Assembly: GCF_001598055.1 (NCBI RefSeq)
Contig: NZ_CP014844.1
Location: 1,054,001 to 1,118,000 of the forward strand
From: Cupriavidus nantongensis
Lineage (GTDB): Bacteria; Pseudomonadota; Gammaproteobacteria; Burkholderiales; Burkholderiaceae
Length of the DNA: 64,000 nucleotides
Direction: 5' to 3'
The position numbers were made by a program, and so were the translations under genes. The first letter of the stretch is position 1. Every line of letters begins with the position of its first letter. The notes under the pieces are model-generated. The model made no database searches. It was not told the DNA's origin and saw nothing but the letters and a program-made list of their open reading frames with translations. This document shows positions 48,251 through 57,252 of this stretch, one piece after another.

Positions 48251-48910
48251 ATGCCCGCTCTCCAGCTCGTCATCGACTCCCTGCCCGTGCTGCTGCAGGG
48301 CACGCTGCTGACCATCAAGTTCGCGCTGTGGTCGATGGTGTTCGGGTTGATGCTGGGCACAGTGGTGGCGCTGATGGGCATCAGCCATAGCGGCGTGCTC
48401 AAGGCGGTGGCGCGCGGCTATGTCAGCATCATGCGCGGCACGCCGCTGCTGGTGCAGATCTTCGTGGTCTACTACGGGCTGCCCGGCATCGGCATCGCGC
48501 TGGAGCCGACGCCGGCGGGCGTGCTGACGCTGAGCCTGAACGTCGGCGCATATTTGTCGGAGAGCATGCGCGGCGCCATCCTGGGCGTGGCGCGCGGGCA
48601 GTGGCTGGCTGCCTACAGCCTGGGCCTGACGCCGGCGCAGGCGCTGCGCTACGTGGTGGGCCCGCAGGCGCTGCGACTGGCGGTGCCGAGCCTGTCGAAC
48701 AGCCTGATCAGCCTGATCAAGGATACCTCGCTGGTATCGGTCATCACCGTGACCGAGCTGCTGCGCACCGCGCAGGAGGTGATCGCCGCCACTTACCAGC
48801 CGTTGCCGCTGTATCTGGCGGTGGCGGCGATCTACTGGGTGCTGAGCACGAGCTTGTCCGGTCTGCAGCATCGGCTGGAGCGCAGGTTGTCGTTGCCCGG
48901 GCGGCATTGA
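48251..48910 (+). CDS. Amino-acid ABC transporter permease
   Basis: 219-residue membrane protein of the HisMQ family with five hydrophobic segments. The EAA loop shows GARGQW-like context as GVARGQWLAAYSLGLTPAQALRYVV. The start LVIDSLPVLLQGTLLTIKFALWS is typical, and YVSIMRGTPLLVQIFVVYYGLP is the family signature. It is cotranscribed with the preceding binding protein. No ATPase gene follows before the terminator at 48927, so the ATP-binding subunit must be encoded elsewhere. Confidence 0.93.
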   Translation: MPALQLVIDSLPVLLQGTLLTIKFALWSMVFGLMLGTVVALMGISHSGVLKAVARGYVSIMRGTPLLVQIFVVYYGLPGIGIALEPTPAGVLTLSLNVGAYLSESMRGAILGVARGQWLAAYSLGLTPAQALRYVVGPQALRLAVPSLSNSLISLIKDTSLVSVITVTELLRTAQEVIAATYQPLPLYLAVAAIYWVLSTSLSGLQHRLERRLSLPGRH

Positions 48911-48926
48911 GATTCGCGCCAAAGCA

Positions 48927-48954
48927 AAAGGCCAGCTCCGCGGAGCTGGCCTTT
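48927..48954. terminator. Bidirectional terminator, permease / cphA
   Basis: A perfect palindrome of 28 bp (AAAGGCCAGCTCCG and its reverse complement) sits between the convergent permease and cphA genes. T-rich and A-rich ends allow it to act on both strands. Confidence 0.85.
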
Positions 48955-48971
48955 GTGCATCAGCGGACCGT

Positions 48972-51542
48972 TCAGCCCTGCGCGATGCGCCCGGCGATAT
49001 GCCCCAGCGCCTCTTCCACCTGGTCCACCAGGATCAGGCACAGGTCGCCCGGCTGCAGGTGCGACAGCGCGGTGTCGATGGCCAGGAACTCGCCGCGGAT
49101 TTCTTCGACCTGGCTGGTGCGTTGCGCGCCCTGCAGGCCTTCGCGCAGCAGCGCCAGCACCTCGCCGTCGGCGCGGCCGCGCTGGCACTGGTCCTGGTAC
49201 AGCACGACCTCATCGAACACGCCGCCCAGGATCTGGGTCTGGCGGCGGATGTCTTCGTCGCGGCGGTCGCCCGCGCCGCTGATCACCACTACCCGCCGAC
49301 GGGCCGGGATGGACTCGATCGCGTTGCACAGCGCCAGGATCGCATCCGGGTTGTGGCCGTAGTCGGCGATCAGCGTGGCGCCGCGGTAGTCGAACACATT
49401 GAAGCGTCCGGGCGCGGTCTGCGCATCGTTGACGAAGGTGGCCAGCCCGCGGCGGATCACCGACCAGTCGATGCCCAGCGCCCACGCCGCGGCGATCGAC
49501 GACATCGCGTTCTCGACCTGGAAGCCGATGGTGCCGTTGCGCGTCAGCGGGATCTCCGCCAGCGCGATGCGGACTTCGGCATCGCCTTCCGCGGCGACGA
49601 TGTCGGCGCCGTCGACGAACACCACGCGCTTGCCCTGCGCGCGGTGCGTGGCCATCGCCGGCTGGTCGGGATCGTGCGCGAAGTACGTGACGCTGCCCGG
49701 GCAGGCGTCGGCCATGCGCACCACCATCGGGTCGGCGGCGTTGAGCACGGCCATGCCGTGCGGCGCGACGTTCTGCACGATCACGCTCTTGAGCACCGCC
49801 AGGTCTTCCACCGAATTGATGTAGGACAGGCCCAGGTGGTCGCCTTCGCCGACGTTGGTCACCACCGCCACGTCGCAGCGGTCGAAGGCCAGCCCTTCGC
49901 GCAGCAGGCCGCCGCGCGCGGTTTCGAACACGGCGGCGTCGACGTCGGGGTGCAGCAGCACGTTGCGCGCGCTGCGCGGGCCGCTGCAGTCGCCGGTGTC
50001 GATGCGCTCGCCCTGGATATAGACGCCGTCGGTGCCGGTCATGCCCATGCGCAGGCCGCTGCTGGCCATGATGTGGGTGATCAGGCGGACCGTGGTGGTC
50101 TTGCCATTGGTGCCCGACACCGCCACCACCGGGATGCGGCCGTCGTCGCCGTCGGCAAACATGGTCGAGACGATGGCTTCGCCGACCGCGCGGCCCTTGC
50201 CGTACGACGGCTGCAGGTGCATGCGCAGCCCCGGCGCGGCATTGACCTCGACGATGCCGCCGGCCTGCTCCTCGAACGGCTTGAGCATGGTCTCGCAGAC
50301 CGCGTCGACGCCGGCGATGTCCAGGCCCACCATCTGCGCCGCCGCCACCGCGCGCGCGGCGATGTCGGGATGGACGTCGTCGGTCACGTCGGTGGCGCTG
50401 CCGCCGGTGGACAGGTTGGCATTGTTGCGCAGTACCACGCGGGTGCCGGCGGCCGGTACTGAGTCGGCAGTCAGGTTCTGCTTGGCCAGCGTCGCCAGCG
50501 CGATATCGTCGAAGCGGATCTTGGTCAGCGAGGTGGCGTGCCCTTCGCCGCGGCGCGGGTCGCGGTTCACTTCGTCGACCAGCTGGCGCACCGTATGCAC
50601 GCCGTCGCCGATCACCTGCGGCGGATCGCGGCGCGCGGCCGCGACCAGCTGCTTGCCGACCACCAGCAGGCGGAAATCATGGCCGGGGATATAGCGCTCG
50701 ACGATCACGTCGGAGCTGATGTCCGAGGCGACCTCATAGGCGTTCATCACTTCCTCGCGGGTGCGGATGCGCACCGCCACGCCCTTGCCCTGGTTGCCGT
50801 CGCGCGGCTTGACCACCACCGGCGCGTCGATTTCCTGCGCCGCGGCCCAGGCTTCGTCGGCGCTGCGCACCGAGCGGCCCAGCGGCACCGGCACGCCGGC
50901 GGCGTGCAGCAGGGTCTTGGTCAGTTCCTTGTCCTGCGCGATGGATTCGGCCACGGCGCTGGTGCGGTCGGTCTCGGCGGCCTGGATGCGGCGCTGCTTG
51001 CTGCCCCAGCCGAACTGCACCATCGAGCCCTGCGTCAGGCGCCGGTACGGGATGCCGCGCGCGACCGCGGCGTAGACGATCGAGCCGGTGCTCGGCCCGA
51101 GGCGCACGTCCTCGTCCAGCTCGCGCAGCCGGTGCAGCGCGTCGGCGAGGTCGAACGGGGTGTCGTGGCGCGCGGCGTGGCACAGCGCCTCGGCCAGTTC
51201 GAAGGCGAGCCGGCCGACTTCCTCTTCGCTGTATTGCACGATCACCTGGTAGATGCCGGGCTCGACCGTCTGCGCGGTGCGGCTGAACGTCACCGGGCAG
51301 CCGGCGGCGGCCTGCAGGCGCAGCGCGGTCACTTCCAGCACGTGGGCCAGCGACAGCTCGACCGAGTCCTCGTCCGGGCGCAGCGGCCCGATCTCGGGAA
51401 AGCGGGCGCGCAGCCGGTCTTCGAAGCCGGGCAGCGCCGACAGCATGTTGGCGGTGTCCTGGCAGGCCACGATCGCCTCGATGGCGGTGTGGCGGCACCA
51501 CAGGTTCGGGCCCCGCAGGGCCCGGATACGGGAGACTTCCAT
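48972..51542 (-). CDS. cphA: Cyanophycin synthetase
   Basis: 856-residue enzyme that polymerises Asp and Arg into cyanophycin (Asp backbone with Arg side chains). The N-terminal domain (about 1-160) is followed by an ATP-grasp domain with VPVPLGRSVRSADEAW, VVVKPRDGNQGKGVAVR and VEVNAAPGLRMHLQPSYGKG. The Mur-ligase-like domain has the P-loop GTNGKT (477-482), NVGEGDHLG (563-571) and DYGHNPDAI (from D727). The length agrees with CphA of other bacteria. The start at 51542 gives MEVSRIRALRGPNLW, as in the family. A second cphA gene lies 43 bp upstream, so both belong to one operon, with this one downstream. Confidence 0.95.
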   Translation of the reverse strand: MEVSRIRALRGPNLWCRHTAIEAIVACQDTANMLSALPGFEDRLRARFPEIGPLRPDEDSVELSLAHVLEVTALRLQAAAGCPVTFSRTAQTVEPGIYQVIVQYSEEEVGRLAFELAEALCHAARHDTPFDLADALHRLRELDEDVRLGPSTGSIVYAAVARGIPYRRLTQGSMVQFGWGSKQRRIQAAETDRTSAVAESIAQDKELTKTLLHAAGVPVPLGRSVRSADEAWAAAQEIDAPVVVKPRDGNQGKGVAVRIRTREEVMNAYEVASDISSDVIVERYIPGHDFRLLVVGKQLVAAARRDPPQVIGDGVHTVRQLVDEVNRDPRRGEGHATSLTKIRFDDIALATLAKQNLTADSVPAAGTRVVLRNNANLSTGGSATDVTDDVHPDIAARAVAAAQMVGLDIAGVDAVCETMLKPFEEQAGGIVEVNAAPGLRMHLQPSYGKGRAVGEAIVSTMFADGDDGRIPVVAVSGTNGKTTTVRLITHIMASSGLRMGMTGTDGVYIQGERIDTGDCSGPRSARNVLLHPDVDAAVFETARGGLLREGLAFDRCDVAVVTNVGEGDHLGLSYINSVEDLAVLKSVIVQNVAPHGMAVLNAADPMVVRMADACPGSVTYFAHDPDQPAMATHRAQGKRVVFVDGADIVAAEGDAEVRIALAEIPLTRNGTIGFQVENAMSSIAAAWALGIDWSVIRRGLATFVNDAQTAPGRFNVFDYRGATLIADYGHNPDAILALCNAIESIPARRRVVVISGAGDRRDEDIRRQTQILGGVFDEVVLYQDQCQRGRADGEVLALLREGLQGAQRTSQVEEIRGEFLAIDTALSHLQPGDLCLILVDQVEEALGHIAGRIAQG

Positions 51543-51585
51543 AGAACGGTTTCCGTGTCTTCTATGCGCGGTTGGGCTGGGGGCG

Positions 51586-54219
51586 TCAGGCGCGGCGGGC
51601 AGGCTGGCCCATCCAGTGGTGCACCAGGTCGACGGTGGCGCCGGTGGCGGCCTCGTCGCACTGCAAGACCAGCAGGTCGCCCGGCACCAGCTGGCTCAGG
51701 GCGGCTTCGATGGCGCTGGCGCGCGTGCCTTCGTCGATGATCTTGGTCACGCGCCGGCCTTCGTAAAGGCCTTGCTTGAGCAGGGCGCGCGCCTCGGCGT
51801 CGGGCAGGGCGCGCTTGACGCTGCGGTCCTCGCACAGGAACACGCGGTCGAAATGCTGGCCCAGGACCTTGCCCTGGCGCACCAGGTCGTGGTCGCGGCG
51901 CTGCACGCCGGCGCCGTAGACCACCATGCGGCGCTCGGCCGGGAAGCGCTCCAGCGCGGTCGCCAGCGCTTCCAGCGCGGGGGCGTTGTGGGCGTCGTCG
52001 ACCACCACCGTGGCGCCGTTGCGCTCGAACAGCGTGAAGCGGCCCGGCACGTCGACCTGGCCGACATCGAAGGTCACCACGCCGGCGCGGATCAGGTCAT
52101 TGGAGATGCCCAGCGCCCAGCCGGCGGCAACCGCGGCCAGCACGTTCTCGATCTGGAAGGCGACACGGCCGGCGTAGGTCAGCGGCACCGCGGCCACATC
52201 CACCAGCGCGGTCTCGCTGTTGCCGGTGGCCAGCACGACCTTGCCTTCGCGCACGTACACCGCGCGCTTGCCCGCGGCGCGGTGCGACATGATCGCCGGG
52301 AGCTCCGGGGTCAGGCCGAAGAAGATCACGTCGCCGTCGCACAGCCCGGCCATCTCGACCAGGCGCTCGTCGCGCGCGTTGAGCACGGCGGCGCCGTTCT
52401 GCAGCACCACGTCGACCTGCGTGCGCAGCACGTTGTACATGCGGTCTTCGTCTTCGACGTAATAGTCGCCGAGATGGTCGGGCTGGTCGAAGTTGGTGAC
52501 CACGCCGACCTGGCAGCGGTCATAGGCCAGGCCCTCGGACAGGATGCTGCCGCTGTCGTTCTCGAACACGGCGGCCTCCACCGCGCGGTTCATCAGGATG
52601 CGGTGGCCGGCTTCCCAGTTGGCGCGGTCGCCGCTTTCGACCTGGCGGCGGTCGAGGAACAGGCCGTCGCTGCAGGCCAGGCCGGTATGCTTGCCCGACA
52701 GCTGCAGCAGGCGCGCTACCAGCCGTGCCACCACGGTCTTGCCGTTGGTGCCGGTCACGCCCACCACCGGGATGCGCCCCTGGTCGTCTTCCGACTCGGG
52801 GAACAGGTGGTTGACGATGGCGCGCCCCACCGGGCGCGGCGTGCCCTCGGCCGGCTTGATATGCATCAGCAGGCCGGGGCCGGCGTTGACTTCGACGATG
52901 GCGCCGCGCTGTTCGTGCAGCGGGCGCGAGATGTCCTCGGCCACCAGGTCCACGCCGGCGATATCCAGCCCCACCACGCGCGCGGCCAGCGCGGCATGCG
53001 CGGCAACGCTGGGGTGCACGCGGTCGGTGACGTCGAAGGCGACGTTGCCGTTGCGCTGGATCAGCACGGTACGGCCTTCCGGCGGCACCGAACTGCCGTC
53101 CATGCCCTGGCGCTTCAGTTCCAGCCGCGCGGCGGAGTCGAGCCGCACGCGGTTGAGCGGGTGATCCTCGGTGCTGCCGCGGCGCGGGTCGGAATTGATC
53201 TGCAGCTCGATCAGCTCGTCGATGGTGGACTTGCCGTCGCCGACCACGCTGGCGCTCTCGCCCATGGCGGCGGCTACCAGGCGGCCGCCCACCACCAGCA
53301 GGCGGTGCTCGTTGCCGGGGATAAAGCGCTCGACGATGACGCCGCTGCCTTCGTCGATGGCGACGCCATAGGCGGTTTCGACTTCCTCGCGCGTCATCAG
53401 GTTGGTGAACACGCCGCGGCCATGGTTGCCGTCATAGGGCTTCACCACCACCGGCACGCCGATGTCCTCGGCGGCATCCCAGGCGTCTTCCGGCGATTCG
53501 ACCAGGCGGCCTTCCGGCACCGGTACGCCGCAGGATTCGAGCAGGCTCTTGGTCAGGTCCTTGTCGCGCGAGATGCTTTCGGCGATGGCGCTGGTGCGGT
53601 CGGTCTCGGCGGTCCAGATGCGGCGCTGGCGCGCGCCGTAGCCCAGCTGCACCAGGTTGCCGTCCGACAGGCGGATCGCCGGGATGTCGCGGTCGTCCGC
53701 GGCATCGACGATGCAGGCGGTGCTGGGGCCCAGGCAATGCTTGTCGACCAGGCGGCGCAGGTGCTCCACCGTGGCCGGCACGTCGTAGGGGCGGTCCTCG
53801 ATCGCGGCCATGACCAGGTCGCGCGCGGCGAACAGGGCGGCGCGGGTCACTTCCTCGTGCCAGGCGCGCACGATCACCTTGTACACGCCGCGCACCGGCG
53901 TTTCGCGCGCCTTGCCGAAGCCGCCCGGCATGCCCGCCAGGTTTTGCAGCTCAAGCGTCACGTGTTCCAGGATATGGCCCGGCCAGGTGCCTTCCTTCAG
54001 CCGCTGCAGGAAGCCGCCGCGTTCGCCGATGCTGCAGCGATGCTCGATCAGCGACGGCAGCCAGGCCGACAGGCGCTCGTAAAACCCCGGAATCGTGTTG
54101 GAGGGAAAGTCCTCCAGTTCCCCGATATCGACCCATGCCTCCAGCACGGGCCGATATGTCCACATATTCGGGCCGCGCAGCGACATGACATCGAAAATCT
54201 CAATGTCCTTCTTTTTCAT
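51586..54219 (-). CDS. cphA': Cyanophycin synthetase, second paralogue
   Basis: 877-residue second copy, promoter-proximal in the operon. It has MSLRGPNMWTYRPVLEAWVD, the ATP-grasp VVVKPYDGNHGRGVFTN and VEVNAGPGLLMHIKPAEGT, and the P-loop GTNGKT (490-495). It differs from the 856-residue paralogue in the Mur-ligase half: NFDQPDHLG (576-584) in place of NVGEGDHLG, and DDAHNAPAL (from D741) in place of DYGHNPDAI, and T after GKT is replaced (GKTVVARL against GKTTTVRL). This may reduce or change activity or specificity. Paired cphA/cphA' genes are known in Cupriavidus-type bacteria. The start at 54219 gives MKKKDIEIFDVMS. Confidence 0.93.
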   Translation of the reverse strand: MKKKDIEIFDVMSLRGPNMWTYRPVLEAWVDIGELEDFPSNTIPGFYERLSAWLPSLIEHRCSIGERGGFLQRLKEGTWPGHILEHVTLELQNLAGMPGGFGKARETPVRGVYKVIVRAWHEEVTRAALFAARDLVMAAIEDRPYDVPATVEHLRRLVDKHCLGPSTACIVDAADDRDIPAIRLSDGNLVQLGYGARQRRIWTAETDRTSAIAESISRDKDLTKSLLESCGVPVPEGRLVESPEDAWDAAEDIGVPVVVKPYDGNHGRGVFTNLMTREEVETAYGVAIDEGSGVIVERFIPGNEHRLLVVGGRLVAAAMGESASVVGDGKSTIDELIELQINSDPRRGSTEDHPLNRVRLDSAARLELKRQGMDGSSVPPEGRTVLIQRNGNVAFDVTDRVHPSVAAHAALAARVVGLDIAGVDLVAEDISRPLHEQRGAIVEVNAGPGLLMHIKPAEGTPRPVGRAIVNHLFPESEDDQGRIPVVGVTGTNGKTVVARLVARLLQLSGKHTGLACSDGLFLDRRQVESGDRANWEAGHRILMNRAVEAAVFENDSGSILSEGLAYDRCQVGVVTNFDQPDHLGDYYVEDEDRMYNVLRTQVDVVLQNGAAVLNARDERLVEMAGLCDGDVIFFGLTPELPAIMSHRAAGKRAVYVREGKVVLATGNSETALVDVAAVPLTYAGRVAFQIENVLAAVAAGWALGISNDLIRAGVVTFDVGQVDVPGRFTLFERNGATVVVDDAHNAPALEALATALERFPAERRMVVYGAGVQRRDHDLVRQGKVLGQHFDRVFLCEDRSVKRALPDAEARALLKQGLYEGRRVTKIIDEGTRASAIEAALSQLVPGDLLVLQCDEAATGATVDLVHHWMGQPARRA

Positions 54220-54458
54220 TGAATTAGCTTGAGGCAGTGGGCGGAACCGCCCGAGAAATGGAAGCCTAACCTTTCAGTAACGTTACAGCTCGGAGCGGGT
54301 TGACTTTCTTGGTGTAAAAGTGATTGTGCAATGCATCAGGGCTACCCGCGCGTTCGTCGTTATGTATACTGCGGGCGAATTCGCGGGCCGCCAGCGCGTG
54401 CCCGGCCTAAATTGTTTCAAGTTATGTCCGCAACCCCTGGACGCACGCCGCGCCATCC
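54220..54458. promoter_or_regulatory. Divergent control region of the cyanophycin locus
   Basis: 239 bp between the cphA pair and the ABC/DUF1854 pair. It is clearly A/T-richer than its neighbours. It has TATACT at 54365-54370 on the plus strand as a possible -10 for the ABC gene, and a short inverted repeat GGGCGGAACCGCCC at 54239-54252 close to the cphA' start. The cphA' promoter is not clear. Shared control of both transcripts from here is plausible, but unproven. Confidence 0.4.
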
Positions 54459-56753
54459 ATGACCCAGTCCTCCCTGCCTGTCCCTACCGCCACCGCCGCC
54501 GATGAACCCTGGCGGGCTGAAGCCGGATCGTGGCTCCGACCCGGCGAGACTGTGCTGGCCGGACTGGCACTGGACCTCGACGCGAGGCTGCATTTTACCC
54601 AAGGGTGGCTGGTTGTGACCGACCAGCGCATCGTTGCCCGCGCCCCCGGCGAAAAAAATGTGCGGGAATGGAACATCGCCCCGGCGCTGCGCCTCTCGCA
54701 TACCGACCACGCGGGGGTGGGCACGCTGGAACTGACCGGCCCCGCCGGCCGGCTCGCCACCTGGCGATATACGCTTGGTTACAATCCCGCCGCGTTGCGG
54801 CTGGCGGACCAGTTCGAGGCCCAGCGCGACGCCGCCGCTTCGCGCCCGGCCACCGTGGCTGGCGAGGTGTTGTGCCCGACCTGCAAGGCGCCGCTGCCGC
54901 CGGACGAGGAACAGTGCCCGCAATGCAGCCGCGAGCTGGAAACGCCGCCGTCGACCTGGGCGCTGTTGCGGTTATGGCGCTTTGCGCGCCCATACCGCTG
55001 GCAACTGCTGGGCGGCTTCATCCTGACGCTGCTGTCGACCGCCGCCACGCTGGTGCCGCCTTACCTGACCATGCCGCTGATGGACCGGGTCCTGATCCCG
55101 TTCCAGAACGGCGTGCCGATCGACTATGGGCTGGTGCGGCTTTACCTGGCTGGGCTGCTCGGCGCTGCGCTGGTGGCGTGGTCGCTGGGATGGGCGCGAA
55201 CTTACCTGCTGGCGCGGGTATCCGAGCGCATCGGCGCGGATCTGCGCACGACAACGTATGAACATTTGCTAAAGCTGTCGCTCGAGTATTTTGGCGGCAA
55301 GCGCACCGGCGACCTGATGGCGCGCATCGGCTCGGAAAGCGACCGCATCTGCGTGTTCCTGTCACTGCATCTGCTCGATTTCGCCACCGACGTGCTGATG
55401 ATCCTGATGACCGCGGTGATCCTGGTCTCGATCAACCCGTGGCTGGCGCTGGTGACGCTGGTGCCGTTGCCGTTTATCGCGTGGATGATCCACCTGGTGC
55501 GCGACCGCCTGCGCCACGGCTTCGAGAAGATCGACCGGATCTGGTCGGAGATCACCAACGTGCTGGCCGACACTATCCCCGGCATCCGCGTGGTCAAGGC
55601 GTTTGCGCAGGAAAAGCGCGAAGTCACGCGGTTCCGCGAGGCCAACAAGCACAACCTGGCGATCAACGACCGCGTCAACGCGGTGTGGTCGCTGTTCACG
55701 CCAACGGTGACGCTGCTGACCGAGATCGGGCTGTTGATCGTGTGGGTGTTCGGCATCTGGCAGGTGTCGCACAGCGCCATCACGGTGGGTGTGCTGGTGG
55801 CGTTCCTGACCTATATCAGCCGCTTCTATACGCGGCTGGATTCGATGAGCCGCATCGTCTCGGTAACGCAGAAGGCCGCTGCCGGCGCCAAGCGCATTTT
55901 CGACATCCTCGACCATGTGTCGAGCGTGCCGGAGCCGGCGCGGCCGGCCCGGCTGGACCGGGTCGAGGGCGCCATCGACATGAGCGACCTGGGCTTCCGC
56001 TACGGCAACCGCGCGGTGATCCGCGGGCTGAACCTGTCGATCGCGCCGGGCGAGATGATCGGGCTGGTGGGCCACAGCGGCTCCGGCAAGAGCACGCTGG
56101 TCAACCTGATCTGCCGCTTCTATGACGTCTCCGAGGGCGCGATCCGGGTCGACGGGGTCGATATCCGCTCGCTGCCGGTTTCTGAGTACCGCCGCCATAT
56201 CGGCCTGGTGCTGCAGGAGCCGTTCCTGTTCTTCGGCACGATTGCCGACAACATCGCCTACGGCAAGCCGGACGCCACGCGCGACGAGATCATTGCCGCG
56301 GCGCGCGCCGCGCATGCGCACGAGTTCATCCTGCGGCTGCCGCACGGCTATGACTCGCTGGTGGGTGAGCGCGGCCAGGCGCTGTCGGGCGGCGAGCGCC
56401 AGCGCATCTCGATCGCGCGCGCGCTGCTGATCAACCCGCGCATCCTGATCATGGACGAGGCCACCTCGTCGGTCGACACCGCCACCGAGAAGGAAATCCA
56501 GAAGGCGCTCGACAACCTGGTGCAGGGCCGCACCACCATTGCCATCGCGCACCGCCTGTCGACGCTGCGCAAGGCCGACCGGCTGGTGGTGATGGACCGC
56601 GGCCAGATCGTCGAAGTGGGCAGCCACGACGAACTGCTGCTGCGCGAAGGCGCGTACTACAAGCTTTACCAGGCGCAGGCGCGCAATGTCGATACCGAAG
56701 ACGACGACACCGAACAGGCCATCCAGATCCCGGAGACCGCCCATGCCCAATGA
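54459..56753 (+). CDS. ABC exporter-type protein with N-terminal PH-like and zinc-ribbon domains
   Basis: 764 residues. The first 110 residues ([42 protein letters not shown]) resemble a bacterial PH-like domain, without signal peptide. A zinc ribbon follows with C139, C142, C153 and C156 ([18 protein letters not shown]). The rest is a type I exporter half-transporter: about six helices (190-460), then the ATPase with Walker [10 protein letters not shown] (538-546), LSGGE from 642, Walker B IMDEATS (D666, E667) and H698. It pairs with a DUF1854 gene (11-bp overlap) and is divergent from two cyanophycin synthetases. I recall that public annotation names such proteins as cyanophycin-metabolism-associated transporters, from co-occurrence; the substrate is unknown. 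Confidence 0.88.
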   Translation: MTQSSLPVPTATAADEPWRAEAGSWLRPGETVLAGLALDLDARLHFTQGWLVVTDQRIVARAPGEKNVREWNIAPALRLSHTDHAGVGTLELTGPAGRLATWRYTLGYNPAALRLADQFEAQRDAAASRPATVAGEVLCPTCKAPLPPDEEQCPQCSRELETPPSTWALLRLWRFARPYRWQLLGGFILTLLSTAATLVPPYLTMPLMDRVLIPFQNGVPIDYGLVRLYLAGLLGAALVAWSLGWARTYLLARVSERIGADLRTTTYEHLLKLSLEYFGGKRTGDLMARIGSESDRICVFLSLHLLDFATDVLMILMTAVILVSINPWLALVTLVPLPFIAWMIHLVRDRLRHGFEKIDRIWSEITNVLADTIPGIRVVKAFAQEKREVTRFREANKHNLAINDRVNAVWSLFTPTVTLLTEIGLLIVWVFGIWQVSHSAITVGVLVAFLTYISRFYTRLDSMSRIVSVTQKAAAGAKRIFDILDHVSSVPEPARPARLDRVEGAIDMSDLGFRYGNRAVIRGLNLSIAPGEMIGLVGHSGSGKSTLVNLICRFYDVSEGAIRVDGVDIRSLPVSEYRRHIGLVLQEPFLFFGTIADNIAYGKPDATRDEIIAAARAAHAHEFILRLPHGYDSLVGERGQALSGGERQRISIARALLINPRILIMDEATSSVDTATEKEIQKALDNLVQGRTTIAIAHRLSTLRKADRLVVMDRGQIVEVGSHDELLLREGAYYKLYQAQARNVDTEDDDTEQAIQIPETAHAQ

Positions 56754-57237
56754 CATTGCCGCCGCGGCGCCGACCCCGGTGTTCACGCTGGACCGCAATC
56801 CGTTCGGCCGCCTGGTGCTGATCGCCGAGGACGGCACCGTCCATGAAGGCGTGGTGCCGGTGCGCGCCTTCCCGATCTCGGCGCCGCAGGGCGGCATCGG
56901 CATGATGAGCGTCGACGGGCACGAGGTGGTATGGATTCCGCGGCTGGAAGACCTGCCGATCGCCGAGCGCGACATGATCGAGGCGGAGCTGGCCTCGCGC
57001 GAGTTCATGCCGGAGATCGAGCGCATCGTCAGTGTGTCGACCTACGCCACGCCCAGCGTGTGGACGGTAAAGACCGACCGCGGCCAGACCGACCTGGTGC
57101 TGCGCGGCGAAGAAGCGATCCGGCGCCTGGCCGGCAGTACGCTGCTGATCTCGGACACGCACGGCATCCACTACCTGATCCGCGACCTGATGGCGCTGGA
57201 CAAGCACAGCCGCAAGATCCTCGACCGCTTCCTTTGA
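56743..57237 (+). CDS. DUF1854 protein
   Basis: 164 residues, small soluble protein of the DUF1854 family, function unknown. FTLDRNPFGRLVLIAEDG, VVPVRAFPISAPQGGIGMMSVDG, HEVVWIPRLEDLP, REFMPEIERIVSV and THGIHYLIRDLMALDKHSRKIL are visible; there is no signal peptide and no cysteine pair. It overlaps the ABC gene by 11 bp (56743-56753), so translation is coupled and the two products likely work together. The family appears with cyanophycin synthetase genes in related bacteria. Its role could be regulation of the transporter or contact with the polymer, but nothing in the sequence decides. Confidence 0.88.
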   Translation: MPNDIAAAAPTPVFTLDRNPFGRLVLIAEDGTVHEGVVPVRAFPISAPQGGIGMMSVDGHEVVWIPRLEDLPIAERDMIEAELASREFMPEIERIVSVSTYATPSVWTVKTDRGQTDLVLRGEEAIRRLAGSTLLISDTHGIHYLIRDLMALDKHSRKILDRFL

Positions 57238-57252
57238 GGGGCAGCCGGGAGG

